From positions 124,001-188,000 of the forward strand of contig JACKFB010000007.1 in assembly GCA_020632695.1 (NCBI GenBank): DNA of 64,000 bases, given 5' to 3'. How positions within the stretch are numbered: position 1 is the first letter of the stretch; every line of letters begins with the position of its first letter. Below the pieces are notes generated by a model that saw only the letters and a list, made by a program, of their open reading frames with translations, was not told where the DNA came from and did not search any database. This DNA comes from Deltaproteobacteria bacterium. GTDB taxonomy: Bacteria; Myxococcota_A; UBA9042; PHBI01; JACKFB01. Shown piece by piece: positions 6,650 to 17,253 of the stretch. The translations under genes were made by a program, and so were the position numbers.

Positions 6650-9244
6650 ATGGATCAGTGGAAGCGCAAGTCGCTGTTGCTCGCGGCCGTTGCGGCCCTC
6701 TTCGTCGTCGCCTGTGACGGCGGCAGCTCCAATGACGGGGATACGTCGGCCGACGCGTCCGGCGACGTCACGGTCAACCCGGACACGAAGGGCCCGGACG
6801 GGGTGACCAATCCCGACACGAGCAATCCCGACACGAGCAGCCCGGACACCAGCAAGCCGGACACCATCACCCCGGACACCACCAAGCCGGACACCACCAA
6901 CCCCGACACGACCACCCCGGACACCACCGGGCCGGACGCGTCGGATCCCTGCGGGAACAAGGAGTGCGGCACCGGCAGCGACGGCAGCAGCTGTGGCACC
7001 TGCTCCGCCGGCCAGGTGTGCACCGTCCTCGGACAGTGCCGCGTGCCGAAGCTCCCCGATGGCTCCTACTGCGGAGTCACCGCCGACTGCACGGCGCAGA
7101 TTCCCGACCCCAGCGGCGGGCCCGACCCGGTCGACAACCCGAACTGGCCGGCCTGCGCGCACGCCCAGTGCGAGTCGAACCTCTGCGGGTCGCTCGGACA
7201 GCCCGGGGCGATCATCTTCAATGTCCCCGTCTGCACCCGCCCCTGCAACATCACCAAGGACCAGCTCGACAACACCTCCGGCGTCGAGTCGCCCGACGGC
7301 GTCGAGGACCTGGACACCCCCATCAACGAGTGCGAGGGATTCGCCGACGGCCCGAACGGCTCCGATTTCCGCTGTGTGGACTTCGGCCATGGCCTGAACC
7401 AGTCGGGCCTCAGCTTCTGCGAGCCGACCAAGTCCTTCGACTCCTGCCAGGGCAACAGCGACTGCCCCGAGGGCGAGAGCTGTCAGTTCGCCGTGGTGGG
7501 CAACTCCTTCACCCAGCGCTGCGCCGCGACCCAGAAGTCGGGCACCTGGTTCCAGGTGGCCGACATCTCCGAGGAGTGCAACGGCGATCCCGCGTCCGGA
7601 CAGCAGATCGAGTGCGGCGGCGGCTTCTGCTACGGGCTGGGCTGCGTGCCCTTCTGCAAGAATGACGCGGACTGCGACACCACCACGGTGAACCCCGGCA
7701 CGGGCTGCGACACGGCGGCGGGCACCTGCAAGGGCTGGCCGGAGCAGGCGTGCACGGCCGACGTCGACTGCAGCGCCTGGACCTGCTCTCCCGGGCGCAC
7801 CCCCTTCGGGACGCAGCTCGACTTCACGACCTCCCTGTGCTGGCCGCGCGGCTGCGACAAGTCGGTGGACTGCGCTCCGGGCAACTACTGCCAGTGGAGC
7901 TGGGACGGCGAGCCGGGCGTCGACGCCGGCCTCGACAACCTGTGTCTGGCCGAGACGCCGGGCGGCAAGGCGCTGGGTGAGGCCTGCGAGACCGACGACG
8001 ACTGCGCCGGCTACTGCGAGGCCGGCTACTGCTCGACGCTCTGCGACGACGACAGCGACTGCGCGACCGACAAGGGTCAGCTCTGCGCCATCGACGAGCT
8101 GCTGGGCGACGCCTCGGGTGACAACCTCGCCGACTTCGTGCTGGTCGTGCCCCAGTGCCACACGCTGCCGGGTACCGGCGGGTCGTGCCTGGGCATCGGC
8201 GACTGCGAGGCGGGCGAGACCTGCGCGCACTACGAGGTGCCGAACTACCTGCCCGAGACCAGCACGCTGGATCCCGACGCGCCCTACACCACGCGCGGCA
8301 AGTGCATCCCCGCCGAGGCCGGCAAGGGCCAGTGGGGCGATCTGTGCGGCACCAACGCCGCCGCGGACTTCCTGGGCTGCCAGTCCGGGTTCTGCCGCCG
8401 CGCGAACGCCGACGGCACGCTGGGCTACTGCACCCACGGCTGCACCAGCCACCTGGAGTGCCCGGCGATCACCTTCCAGGCGGGCACGCCGAACGCCCAG
8501 AGCTTCTCCGGCCTGTGCATCAGCGACCAGCTCGGCTTCGCCGGCAACCTGGACGACCCGACGCGCTGGACCTGGGAGTCCGTGTGCGTCATCGGCAACC
8601 CGGCGTCCTCGCTCACGGATTGTTCGGAGACGCTGACCTGCGACGAGGAGGGCGAGGCCTGCGCGCCCTTCGTCATCAGCTTCGGCCCCGACGTGCCCTC
8701 CACGGTCGACTACGTCTGCGACGACCTCAAGACGGACGCGGGCGTGGGACCGACCAAGAACCTGGGTGAGAGCTGCGATCCCGACGCCGTCGACGCGAAC
8801 GGCGATCCGGTCGAGGAGTGCAAGGGCGGCATCTGCCTCCCCGACGAGGTCGGTGGCGGCAACTACTGCAGCCAGCTCTGCAAGCCGGAGTCGGACACCA
8901 CGTGCGCCGGCGCGGGGCTCATCTGTTCGCCGCGGGTCACCCAGCCCAAGGCCGGCAAGTACAAGGTCAACGAGGCCTCCTTCGGCCTGTGCACCAAGGA
9001 CCAGGACTGCGAGCCCTGCGTGTCGTCCGGCTTCTGCCCGGCGGGCCGCATCTGCGCGAACCTGGGACAGCAGCCGGGGTCCCTGGACGACTTCCGCTGC
9101 ATCCCCGCCTGCGAGACGGCGAGCGACTGCGCGGGCACCCCGTCGGCGGCCTGCACCGAAGGCGTCGACGACCTCGGCCAGAAGGCCATGGGCTGCTTCG
9201 AGCTGAAGGACGAGATCCCGGTCGACTACTGCCTGGACAACTAG
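6650..9244 (+). CDS. Large cysteine-rich lipoprotein with P-D-T linker
   Basis: The ATG at 6650 follows GGGAGGAG; an upstream in-frame ATG at 6629 lacks this. The 864-residue product has a lipoprotein signal (lipobox VVAC, Cys about residue 22), a Pro-Asp-Thr linker from about residue 43 to 98, then roughly 750 residues dense in cysteine with repeated units such as CETDDDCAGYCEAGYC. Such disulphide-rich surface lipoproteins are numerous in Myxococcota and rarely have a known function. No catalytic motif was seen. It stands alone between its own promoter and a strong terminator. A second protein of the same style is at 32125-33972. Confidence 0.8.
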   Translation: MDQWKRKSLLLAAVAALFVVACDGGSSNDGDTSADASGDVTVNPDTKGPDGVTNPDTSNPDTSSPDTSKPDTITPDTTKPDTTNPDTTTPDTTGPDASDPCGNKECGTGSDGSSCGTCSAGQVCTVLGQCRVPKLPDGSYCGVTADCTAQIPDPSGGPDPVDNPNWPACAHAQCESNLCGSLGQPGAIIFNVPVCTRPCNITKDQLDNTSGVESPDGVEDLDTPINECEGFADGPNGSDFRCVDFGHGLNQSGLSFCEPTKSFDSCQGNSDCPEGESCQFAVVGNSFTQRCAATQKSGTWFQVADISEECNGDPASGQQIECGGGFCYGLGCVPFCKNDADCDTTTVNPGTGCDTAAGTCKGWPEQACTADVDCSAWTCSPGRTPFGTQLDFTTSLCWPRGCDKSVDCAPGNYCQWSWDGEPGVDAGLDNLCLAETPGGKALGEACETDDDCAGYCEAGYCSTLCDDDSDCATDKGQLCAIDELLGDASGDNLADFVLVVPQCHTLPGTGGSCLGIGDCEAGETCAHYEVPNYLPETSTLDPDAPYTTRGKCIPAEAGKGQWGDLCGTNAAADFLGCQSGFCRRANADGTLGYCTHGCTSHLECPAITFQAGTPNAQSFSGLCISDQLGFAGNLDDPTRWTWESVCVIGNPASSLTDCSETLTCDEEGEACAPFVISFGPDVPSTVDYVCDDLKTDAGVGPTKNLGESCDPDAVDANGDPVEECKGGICLPDEVGGGNYCSQLCKPESDTTCAGAGLICSPRVTQPKAGKYKVNEASFGLCTKDQDCEPCVSSGFCPAGRICANLGQQPGSLDDFRCIPACETASDCAGTPSAACTEGVDDLGQKAMGCFELKDEIPVDYCLDN
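6778..6945 (+). repeat. Pro-Asp-Thr coding repeat
   Basis: About eleven imperfect 15-base units (CCGGACACC plus two variable codons) encode N/S/K/T-P-D-T steps. They form a flexible spacer between the lipid anchor and the cysteine-rich body. Only the flanking codons vary, as expected from slippage within a frame. Confidence 0.85.
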
Positions 9245-9306
9245 TCCCGACCCTGTAGAGGGCCGGGCGGGCGCCTCGGGGCGCCTGCGCGGCCGCCGCG
9301 ACCACC

Positions 9307-9339
9307 GAAGGGCGCGTCACCTCGAGTGATGCGCCCTTC
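9307..9339 (+). terminator. Strong terminator hairpin after the cysteine-rich lipoprotein gene
   Basis: GAAGGGCGC pairs with GCGCCCTTC and the inner GTCAC with GTGAT (one G-T pair) around the loop CTCGA, a 14-base-pair stem. It is followed by GCCCTTTG rather than a long T-run. Confidence 0.7.
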
Positions 9340-9449
9340 GCCCTTTGTGCGCACCGGGTCGCCGGCGGGCGCTCACGCCCCCCCTCCGATCTCGCGAATT
9401 CCCAACGAAATCGGGCCTCGGCGTGGGCTCGTCGGGAGCCATCTTCCGC

Positions 9450-9479
9450 TTGACGGTCCCTGAAACCGTGTGCTAGGCA
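9450..9479 (+). promoter_or_regulatory. Predicted promoter of the atp operon
   Basis: TTGACG (9450-9455), 18-base spacer, TAGGCA (9474-9479) preceded by TGC, an extended -10. It lies about 90 bases upstream of the first atp start at 9569. The ten bases CTTGACGGTC at 9449-9458 recur exactly at 16234 and 34562. Confidence 0.6.
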
Positions 9480-9568
9480 CGGCGCGCCTTCGCGGGCGGA
9501 CGGCCCGACGAGACAGGGCCGAAATCCTCACCGCCAGACTCTCGGCTTCCAGCACGGAGCGGCAGCGC

Positions 9569-10042
9569 ATGCTCGAGTCCATCCAGGAACCCCTCCTTCG
9601 CGCGGGCCTCGTCGACCTCGACGCGACCTTCCTGGTGCAGCTCGCCATCTTCATCGTCTTCGCGGTCGTGCTGAACAAGAAGATCGTGCAGCCGATGGTG
9701 CGCACCCAGCAGGCGCGCTACGACCGGATGGCCGGCGCCCGCGTCGAGGCCGAGCGCATGGACCTGCGCGCCCGTGAGGCGCACGAGGCGTACCAGACGC
9801 GACTCGACGCCGCCCGGCGCGACGCCGTCCAGGTCCGCGACCGTATCCGCGACGACGCGCGCCGCCAGGCCGACGCCCGCGTCGAGGCCGTACGCAGCGA
9901 GCTCACCGAGGCCCAGGGCGCGACCCGCACGGCGCTCCAGCAGGAAGGTCAGCGCGTGCGCGCTTCCGCCGACGCCGTGGTCGAGGACCTCGCCCGCGCG
10001 TTGGCCGACCGGGTCCTGGGAGATGGGGGGGCGCAGGCATGA
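9569..10042 (+). CDS. atpF': F-type ATP synthase b'-type subunit
   Basis: The start chosen is ATG 9569, with GGAG about 10 bases upstream; the frame is open further upstream (GTG 9470), but that part overlaps the promoter. The 157-residue product has one N-terminal membrane helix (ATFLVQLAIFIVFAVVLNK, about 17-35) and then a long charged coiled coil typical of b-type stator subunits. It has no signal-like start, unlike the next gene, so it fits the b' partner of a b/b' heterodimer. It overlaps the next gene by 4 bases (ATGA) and opens the operon. Confidence 0.82.
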   Translation: MLESIQEPLLRAGLVDLDATFLVQLAIFIVFAVVLNKKIVQPMVRTQQARYDRMAGARVEAERMDLRAREAHEAYQTRLDAARRDAVQVRDRIRDDARRQADARVEAVRSELTEAQGATRTALQQEGQRVRASADAVVEDLARALADRVLGDGGAQA

Positions 10043-10620
10043 GCAGGAGAACGCTCCATTCCGCCGCCATCGGCGTGGCGACCCTCCTGGTGGCGCCCGC
10101 GGCGTCCGCCGCTGAGGGCTTCATGCCCTTCACCCACCTGTCGTACCTCCTCGACTTCGCCATCCTGGCTGGCGTGCTCGCCTACGCCCTGCGGGGCCCG
10201 CTGGCGACCTACCTTTCGGACCGCCACGACAGCATCCGCAAGGAGATCGACGAGGCCGCCGCCCGCAAGGCCGACGCCAGCGAGCGCCTCGCGCGCTACG
10301 AAGGCGCCCTGCGCGACCTCGACGCCGAGGTCGAGCGCATGCGCGCCGAGTTCGAGCGCGACGGCCAGGCCGAGCGCGCGCGGATCGAGGCCGAGGCCGA
10401 GGCCACCATCGAGCGCCTGCGTGCCGAGGCCGAGATGGACGCCGTGCGCGAGGCCGCCCAGATGAAGTTGGACCTGGAGCATGAGGTGGCCGAGCGCGCC
10501 CTGGTGCGCGCCGAGGCCATCGTGCGCGAGCGCATGAACGCCGCGAGGCAGCGCGCGCTGGTGGAGCGGTTCATCACTGATCTCGAGACCCGCAAGGATC
10601 TCGGCTCCCTCTCAGCCTGA
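10039..10620 (+). CDS. atpF: F-type ATP synthase b subunit with signal-like N-terminus
   Basis: This 193-residue protein begins with a cleavable-looking signal (hydrophobic core ending APAASAAEG, residues 1-26). The membrane helix follows (LLDFAILAGVLAYALRG, about 37-55), then a long charged coiled coil with E-R-A/E-A-E heptads that forms the peripheral stalk. A b subunit with a signal-peptide-like start next to a second b-type gene is usual in deltaproteobacterial ATP synthase operons. It starts in ATGA overlap with the preceding gene and stops 28 bases before atpH. The pair would bridge the membrane a subunit, encoded elsewhere, and delta/alpha. Confidence 0.85.
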   Translation: MSRRTLHSAAIGVATLLVAPAASAAEGFMPFTHLSYLLDFAILAGVLAYALRGPLATYLSDRHDSIRKEIDEAAARKADASERLARYEGALRDLDAEVERMRAEFERDGQAERARIEAEAEATIERLRAEAEMDAVREAAQMKLDLEHEVAERALVRAEAIVRERMNAARQRALVERFITDLETRKDLGSLSA

Positions 10621-10648
10621 CCGAACCCCCGCCGACGGAGAGCAGCCG

Positions 10649-11188
10649 GTGAGCGCATCGAAGATCGCCCGTCGCTACGCGAAGGCTCTGGCCGAGGCCT
10701 GTGTCGAGGCCAAGAACCACGCAGTGATCGGCAAGCAGCTCGAGACCTTTGCCGAGACCTGGACCGCCAGCCCCGAGCTGCAGGCCGTGCTCAAGAGCCC
10801 GGTGGTGTCGCTCGCCGACAAGCGCGACATCCTGGTCAAGCTCTTCGCGAAGTACCTGTTCGCGCCCACCACGCGGAACTTCGTGCTGGTGCTGCTGGAG
10901 CACGGCCGCATCGACGAGATCGTCGCGGTCAGCGACGCCTTCCAGGATCTGATGGACGGCCTGTCCGGTCGGGTGCGAGCCACGGTGGTGAGCGCGGCCC
11001 CGCTCGAGCGCAGCGAGCTGACTCGCATCCAGGCCGCGCTGAAGCAGCTCACCGACAAGACGGTGATGCTCGAGGCGCGCGTCGACCCGGACCTGCTCGG
11101 CGGTGTCCAGGTGCGCATGGGCAACCTGGTGCTGGACGCCACCGCCCGGATGCACCTCGACAGCATGCGGGACCGCCTCCGCGTGTGA
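10649..11188 (+). CDS. atpH: F-type ATP synthase delta subunit
   Basis: The 179-residue delta subunit caps the alpha3-beta3 head and ties it to the b stalk. The GTG start at 10649 is supported by GGAGAGCAG about 8 bases upstream. It opens with the family signature IARRYAKALAEA (residues 5-16), has the usual six-helix N-terminal domain, and ends with the conserved C-terminal region containing DPDLLGGVQVRMGNLVLDA. The length is standard. It sits between atpF and atpA in the canonical order. A 91-base gap before atpA holds a short duplication of CCAGAGTT and the palindrome GGGTCGTCGACCC but no evident terminator. Confidence 0.95.
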   Translation: MSASKIARRYAKALAEACVEAKNHAVIGKQLETFAETWTASPELQAVLKSPVVSLADKRDILVKLFAKYLFAPTTRNFVLVLLEHGRIDEIVAVSDAFQDLMDGLSGRVRATVVSAAPLERSELTRIQAALKQLTDKTVMLEARVDPDLLGGVQVRMGNLVLDATARMHLDSMRDRLRV

Positions 11189-11279
11189 CCGCCCGCCTGT
11201 TTCCCAGAGTTTCCAGAGTTGAAGGGTGGGTCGTCGACCCGCCTGGAGTCCCCAAACCCGTCTGAATCGGGAGCCCTCG

Positions 11280-12806
<1,527 letters not shown>

Positions 12807-12808
12807 TC

Positions 12809-13672
12809 ATGCCGAGCCTGAAGGACATCCGGAAGCGCATCGGCTCCGTCAAGAACACGCAGCAGATCACCAAGGCGATGAAGATGGTCGCCGCGGCGAG
12901 GCTGCGGAAGGCGCAGGAGGCGACCGAGACCGCGCGGCCGTACAGCTACCGCCTGCGTGACGTCATCGCTCAGCTCGCCGCCCGCGCCGACTTCTCCGAC
13001 CACCCGCTGCTCGAGCAGCGCGAGCCCAAGCGCGTGCACCTGCTCATCATGACCAGCGACCGCGGCCTGTGCGGCGGCTTCAACGCCGGCATCAACCGCG
13101 CGACCGAGCGCTACCTGCGCGAGAACCCGCGCGGCCACGAGGAGGTCACCCTCGACGTGGTGGGGCGCAAGGGCCACGAGTACTTCAAGCGGCGAGAGAC
13201 GCCCATCGGCAGCTACCACCGCGAGATCTTGAACAACGTGACCCTCGAGTCGGCCTCCGACATCGCCGAGAAGGCCATCGTGTCCTTCGTCGAGGGCGAT
13301 CTGGACGCGCTCTACGTCGTCTACAACGAGTTCAAGTCGGCGATCTCCCAGGAGGTCGTCATCGAGCAGCTCCTGCCGGTGGCGCCCGCCGTGCCCGAGG
13401 GCGGCGGCGAGCTGGCCGAGTTCATCTACGAGCCGTCGAAGGAGCAGGTGATGGACGCGGTGCTGCCGCGGCACATCACGGTGCAGATCTACCGGATGCT
13501 GCTCGAGAGCGTCGCCTCGGAGATGGGCGCACGCATGAGCGCCATGGACAGCGCGACCAAGAACGCCGGCGAGCTCATCGACCGGCTGACGCTCCAGTAC
13601 AACCGGGCGCGTCAGGCGAACATCACCAAGGAGCTGATGGAGATCATCGGCGGCGCCGAGGCCCTCAGCTAG
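12809..13672 (+). CDS. atpG: F-type ATP synthase gamma subunit
   Basis: The 287-residue central rotor shaft of F1. The N-terminal signature MPSLKDIRKRIGSVKNTQQI then TKAMKMVAAARLRKA (residues 1-36) and the C-terminal helix (LTLQYNRARQANITKELMEI, near 262-281) form the coiled coil that turns inside the alpha/beta head. The middle contains the expected Rossmann-like part (LLIMTSDRGLCGGFN). The length is normal. It follows atpA with a 2-base gap and precedes atpD by 70 bases. Confidence 0.97.
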   Translation: MPSLKDIRKRIGSVKNTQQITKAMKMVAAARLRKAQEATETARPYSYRLRDVIAQLAARADFSDHPLLEQREPKRVHLLIMTSDRGLCGGFNAGINRATERYLRENPRGHEEVTLDVVGRKGHEYFKRRETPIGSYHREILNNVTLESASDIAEKAIVSFVEGDLDALYVVYNEFKSAISQEVVIEQLLPVAPAVPEGGGELAEFIYEPSKEQVMDAVLPRHITVQIYRMLLESVASEMGARMSAMDSATKNAGELIDRLTLQYNRARQANITKELMEIIGGAEALS

Positions 13673-13742
13673 CCCCGCGGGCGCCCTCACGGCGCTCGCC
13701 CGACCCCCACGACCGAATCCCCAAGAGCCAAAGAGGCAGACG

Positions 13743-15185
13743 ATGGCAGCAGCAGTCGCAGAGAGCGGGTCCATGGGACGCGTGACCCAGGTCATCGGCC
13801 CCGTCGTCGATGTGGAGTTCCCGGAGGGCGACCTGCCGGAGATCCTCATGGCGCTGCGCGTGACCAACGCCAACATCGACGAGCGCGAGTTCAACCTCGT
13901 GCTCGAGGTGGCGCAGCACACCGGCGACCGCACGGTGCGCACCATCGCCATGGACACCACCGACGGCCTCGTCCGCGGGCTGGCCGTGCGCAACACGGGC
14001 CGTCCCATCGTGATGCCGGTCGGCGACGCGACCCTGGGCCGCATCATGAACGTCATCGGCGAGCCGGTGGACGAGCGCGGCCCCATCGAGGCCAGCCAGC
14101 ACGACCCGATCCACCGCGAGCCTCCGAAGCTCGTCGACCAGGACACCAAGGTCCAGGCCTTCGAGACGGGCATCAAGGTGGTGGACCTGCTGGCGCCCTA
14201 TCAGCGCGGCGGCAAGATCGGGCTCTTCGGCGGCGCCGGCGTGGGCAAGACGGTGCTCATCCAGGAGCTCATCAACAACATCGCCATGCAGCACGGCGGC
14301 GTGTCGGTGTTCGGCGGCGTCGGCGAGCGTACCCGTGAGGGCAACGACCTCTGGCACGAGATGGAGGAGTCGAAGCTCTCCACCGGCGCCTCGGTGCTCT
14401 CCAAGACCGCGCTGGTCTACGGCCAGATGAACGAGCCGCCGGGCGCCCGCGCCCGCGTCGCCCTGTCCGCGCTCACCGTGGCGGAGCACTTCCGCGACGA
14501 GCAGGGCCAGGACGTGCTGCTCTTCATCGACAACATCTTCCGCTTCACCCAGGCCGGCTCCGAGGTCTCGGCGCTGCTGGGCCGCATCCCCTCGGCCGTG
14601 GGCTACCAGCCCACCCTGGCCACCGAGATGGGCGGGCTCCAGGAGCGCATCACCTCGACGAACCGCGGGTCCATCACCTCGGTGCAGGCCATCTACGTGC
14701 CCGCCGACGACCTCACCGACCCGGCGCCGGCCACGGCCTTCGCCCACCTCGACGCCACCACCGTGCTCTCGCGAAACCTGGCCTCGCTGGGCATCTACCC
14801 CGCCGTGGACCCGCTGGACTCGACCAGCCGCATCCTGGATCCCCAGGTCGTGGGCCGCGAGCACTACGAGGTCGCCCGCCGGGTGCAGGAGATCCTCCAG
14901 GCGTACAAGGACCTGCTCGACATCATCGCCATCCTCGGCATGGACGAGCTCTCCGAGGACCAGCGCCGCACCGTGGAGCGCGCGCGCAAGATCCAGCGCT
15001 TCCTCAGCCAGCCCTTCCACGTCGCCGAGACCTTCACCGGCACCCCCGGCGTGTACGTGAAGCTCGAGGACACCATCCGCGGCTTCAAGGGCATCTGCGA
15101 CGGCGAGTACGACCACATCCCGGAGCAGGCCTTCTACATGGTCGGCACCATCGAGAACGTGCTCGAGCGCGCAAAGAACCTGTGA
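13743..15185 (+). CDS. atpD: F-type ATP synthase beta subunit
   Basis: The 480-residue catalytic subunit. Walker A GGAGVGKT is at residues 163-170, preceded by the usual GGKIGLFG; the catalytic glutamate region GERTREGNDLW and the signature PSAVGYQPTLATEMG follow. The N-terminal barrel begins GRVTQVIGPVVDVEF. The N-terminus is a few residues longer than usual, with a short Ala/Glu/Ser run. The start at 13743 follows AAAGAGGCAG. It is separated from atpC by 43 bases. Confidence 0.97.
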   Translation: MAAAVAESGSMGRVTQVIGPVVDVEFPEGDLPEILMALRVTNANIDEREFNLVLEVAQHTGDRTVRTIAMDTTDGLVRGLAVRNTGRPIVMPVGDATLGRIMNVIGEPVDERGPIEASQHDPIHREPPKLVDQDTKVQAFETGIKVVDLLAPYQRGGKIGLFGGAGVGKTVLIQELINNIAMQHGGVSVFGGVGERTREGNDLWHEMEESKLSTGASVLSKTALVYGQMNEPPGARARVALSALTVAEHFRDEQGQDVLLFIDNIFRFTQAGSEVSALLGRIPSAVGYQPTLATEMGGLQERITSTNRGSITSVQAIYVPADDLTDPAPATAFAHLDATTVLSRNLASLGIYPAVDPLDSTSRILDPQVVGREHYEVARRVQEILQAYKDLLDIIAILGMDELSEDQRRTVERARKIQRFLSQPFHVAETFTGTPGVYVKLEDTIRGFKGICDGEYDHIPEQAFYMVGTIENVLERAKNL

Positions 15186-15228
15186 TGAAGGCGTGCGCCA
15201 GCCCGGATCTCAGCCATAGGAGCCGACG

Positions 15229-15648
15229 ATGCATCTGAGGGTCGTGACGCCGAAGGGCGCCAAGGTGGACGCCCAGGTCGCCGAGGTCACCATCCCCGGC
15301 GAGATGGGCGATCTGGGCGTGCTGCCGGGTCACCGCGCGCTGCTGACCAGCGTCGGCATCGGCGCGTTGAGCTGGAAGCCCGTCCAGGGCGAGATCGGGT
15401 GGCTGGCGATCAACGGCGGCTACGCCGAGGTGGCCGACGACGAGGTCGTGGTCATCACCGAGACCGCCGAGCGCCCCGCCGAGATCGACGTGCAGCGGGC
15501 CGAGGCGGCCCAGTCGCGCGTGACGGCCGAGCTGCGCGCGGTCGACGCGGCCCGCGGCGAGGAGGTCGCGCGGCTCCAGCAGGCGCTGCGGCGTGCCGAG
15601 AACCGCCTCGCCGTGGCCAAGCGCACCAAGCCGGTCATCCCGGCCTGA
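15229..15648 (+). CDS. atpC: F-type ATP synthase epsilon subunit
   Basis: The 139-residue epsilon subunit links gamma to the c-ring and can regulate the enzyme. The N-terminal beta sandwich contains the family motif TIPGEMGDLGVLPGHRALLT (about residues 22-41). The C-terminal helical hairpin is Ala/Arg/Glu-rich (VQRAEAAQSRVTAELRAVDA and beyond). ATG 15229 follows AGGAG. It ends the operon: a convergent bactofilin gene follows. No atpB, atpE or atpI gene is in the window, so the membrane a and c subunits must be encoded elsewhere. Confidence 0.95.
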   Translation: MHLRVVTPKGAKVDAQVAEVTIPGEMGDLGVLPGHRALLTSVGIGALSWKPVQGEIGWLAINGGYAEVADDEVVVITETAERPAEIDVQRAEAAQSRVTAELRAVDAARGEEVARLQQALRRAENRLAVAKRTKPVIPA

Positions 15649-15667
15649 CGCGCGGCGTAGAGTCGGG

Positions 15668-15694
15668 GCGCGGCCCTGCGTGGCCGAGCCGCGC
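15668..15694. terminator. Possible hairpin between atpC and the bactofilin gene
   Basis: GCGCGGC (15668-15674) pairs with GCCGCGC (15688-15694) between two convergent genes. There is no T-run, so support is limited to position and symmetry. Confidence 0.3.
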
Positions 15695-15705
15695 GTGGCC
15701 GCCGC

Positions 15706-16095
15706 TCACGCGTCCAGGTCCAGCTCCTCGGTGACAGGCTCGTCCTCTTCGGGCCCCTCGAGCTGCGGCCAGTCCACGACGCCCATCCGGCAGTTCCCGT
15801 CGAACATGGCGCCACGCTCGACGATGAGCGAGGGGCTGATGATGTTGCCGACGAGGTGGCCGGGCGCGTGCAGCTCCACGCAGTTGCTCGCGCGGATGTT
15901 GCCGTAGACCGTCCCGTAGATGAGCAGCGTGGCCACGTCGAGCTCCGCCCGCACCTCGGCGCCCTCGCCGATGATGAGCGTGTCGTCGCTGACGATCTCG
16001 CCCTCGAAGGAGCCATCCACGCGCACCACGCCCTCGAAGGTCATCTTGCCCTCGAAGTGGCTTCCACGACCCACCAACGTGTTGACGTCGCTCAT
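15706..16095 (-). CDS. Bactofilin-type polymer-forming cytoskeletal protein
   Basis: The ATG at 16095 is preceded by AGGAGGG; an upstream in-frame start would add 15 residues. The 129-residue protein is nearly all bactofilin core, a right-handed beta helix of short turns: FEGKMTFEGVVRVDGSFEG (about 12-30), then GEIVSDDTLIIGEGAEV and VYGNIRASNCVELHAPG. Short N- and C-terminal tails flank it, the latter acidic. Bactofilins polymerise without nucleotide and act in cell shape, chromosome arm placement and motility in myxobacteria. It is monocistronic and divergent from the ABC operon. Which paralogue (bacM-P) it is cannot be said. Confidence 0.9.
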   Translation of the reverse strand: MSDVNTLVGRGSHFEGKMTFEGVVRVDGSFEGEIVSDDTLIIGEGAEVRAELDVATLLIYGTVYGNIRASNCVELHAPGHLVGNIISPSLIVERGAMFDGNCRMGVVDWPQLEGPEEDEPVTEELDLDA

Positions 16096-16234
16096 CGAGC
16101 CCTCCTCTCTCCCGCGCGGCGCGGGCACCTTGCTTAGCACCCGACCCCGGCGATGGGAATAACTTCCCCAGAGCTGCGGTTCGGCGCGCCCGTTCGCATC
16201 GAACCACCGCCACGCGGCGGGCCGGCGGCGTAGC

Positions 16235-16262
16235 TTGACGGTCCGTCGCAGCCAAGTAACCT
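16235..16262 (+). promoter_or_regulatory. Predicted promoter of the Gld-like ABC operon
   Basis: TTGACG (16235-16240), 16-base spacer, TAACCT (16257-16262), about 50 bases before the ATG at 16314. The -35 region shares CTTGACGGTC with the atp and mraZ promoters. Confidence 0.5.
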
Positions 16263-16313
16263 GCGGCGCCGCCCCCTGTCCGGGGCCCCGACACCTCCAC
16301 TTCGGGGAGAGCC

Positions 16314-17252
16314 ATGATCCAGGTGTCCAACCTCACCAAGACCTACGGCGATCTCGAGGCGCTCAAGGGCGTCAGCTTCGAGATTCAACGTGGTGAGATT
16401 GTTGGCTTCCTCGGCCCGAATGGCGCCGGGAAGTCCACCACGATGAAGATCCTCACCGGGTTCATGCCGCAGACGGCGGGCCAGGTGAGCGTCGACGGGG
16501 TCGACGTCAACACCGACGGCCTGGCGGTGCGCCGCCGCATCGGATACCTGCCCGAGTCGACGCCGCTCTACCCCGAGATGCTGGTCTACGATTACCTGGC
16601 CTACGTGGCGACCATCCGCGGCATCGCACGCGGCGACATCCACGGGCGGGTGGCGCGCGCGGCCGGGCTGTGCGGCATCGCCGACCGCGCCGGGCAGGCC
16701 ATCGGGACGCTCTCCAAGGGCCTCAAGCAGCGCGTCGGCCTGGCGCAGGCGCTCATCCACGAGCCCGACATCCTCATCCTCGACGAGCCCACCAGCGGCC
16801 TGGACCCCAACCAGATCGTCGAGATCCGCAACCTGGTGCGCGAGCTGGGCCGCGACCGGACCATCATCCTGTCGACGCACAACCTCCCCGAGGTCATGGC
16901 GACCTGCAACCGGATGATCATCGTCCACCAGGGGCGCGTGGTGGCCGACGGCACGCCGGCCGAACTGCAGGCCCGCGAGGAGGAGCGGCCGCGGGTGCGC
17001 GTGGTGCTGCGAGGCGCTCCGGCCGCCGGCGCCGCCGAGGCGCTGCGTTCGCTCGCCGGCGTCGACTCGGTCAAGGACGCCATGACGGCCGAGGACGGCG
17101 CGACCGCGCTGGAGCTCACCGCGGCGGCGGGCACCGACGTGCGACCGCAGATCTACGCGCTGGCGGTCGAGCGCGGCTGGGAGCTTCTGGAGCTCCATCG
17201 CCAGGTGCTCGACCTCGAGGGGATCTTCCGCAAGCTGACGCAGGTGGTGTGA
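16314..17252 (+). CDS. ABC transporter ATP-binding protein (ABC-2 / GldA-like)
   Basis: The 312-residue ATPase has Walker A GPNGAGKST (about 39-47), the ABC signature read as LSKGLKQRVGLAQALI, Walker B ILILDEPTSGLDP, and the H-loop STHNLPE. The order, and the C-terminal 80-residue extension, match drug/ABC-2 export ATPases. It heads a four-gene unit with a permease (1-base gap), a GldG-type protein and a DUF4340 protein, the set found in Gld-like transporters. In Bacteroidetes GldA/F/G are needed for gliding; in other phyla the role of the same gene set is open. ATG 16314 follows GGGGAGAG. Confidence 0.92.
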   Translation: MIQVSNLTKTYGDLEALKGVSFEIQRGEIVGFLGPNGAGKSTTMKILTGFMPQTAGQVSVDGVDVNTDGLAVRRRIGYLPESTPLYPEMLVYDYLAYVATIRGIARGDIHGRVARAAGLCGIADRAGQAIGTLSKGLKQRVGLAQALIHEPDILILDEPTSGLDPNQIVEIRNLVRELGRDRTIILSTHNLPEVMATCNRMIIVHQGRVVADGTPAELQAREEERPRVRVVLRGAPAAGAAEALRSLAGVDSVKDAMTAEDGATALELTAAAGTDVRPQIYALAVERGWELLELHRQVLDLEGIFRKLTQVV

Positions 17253-17253
17253 C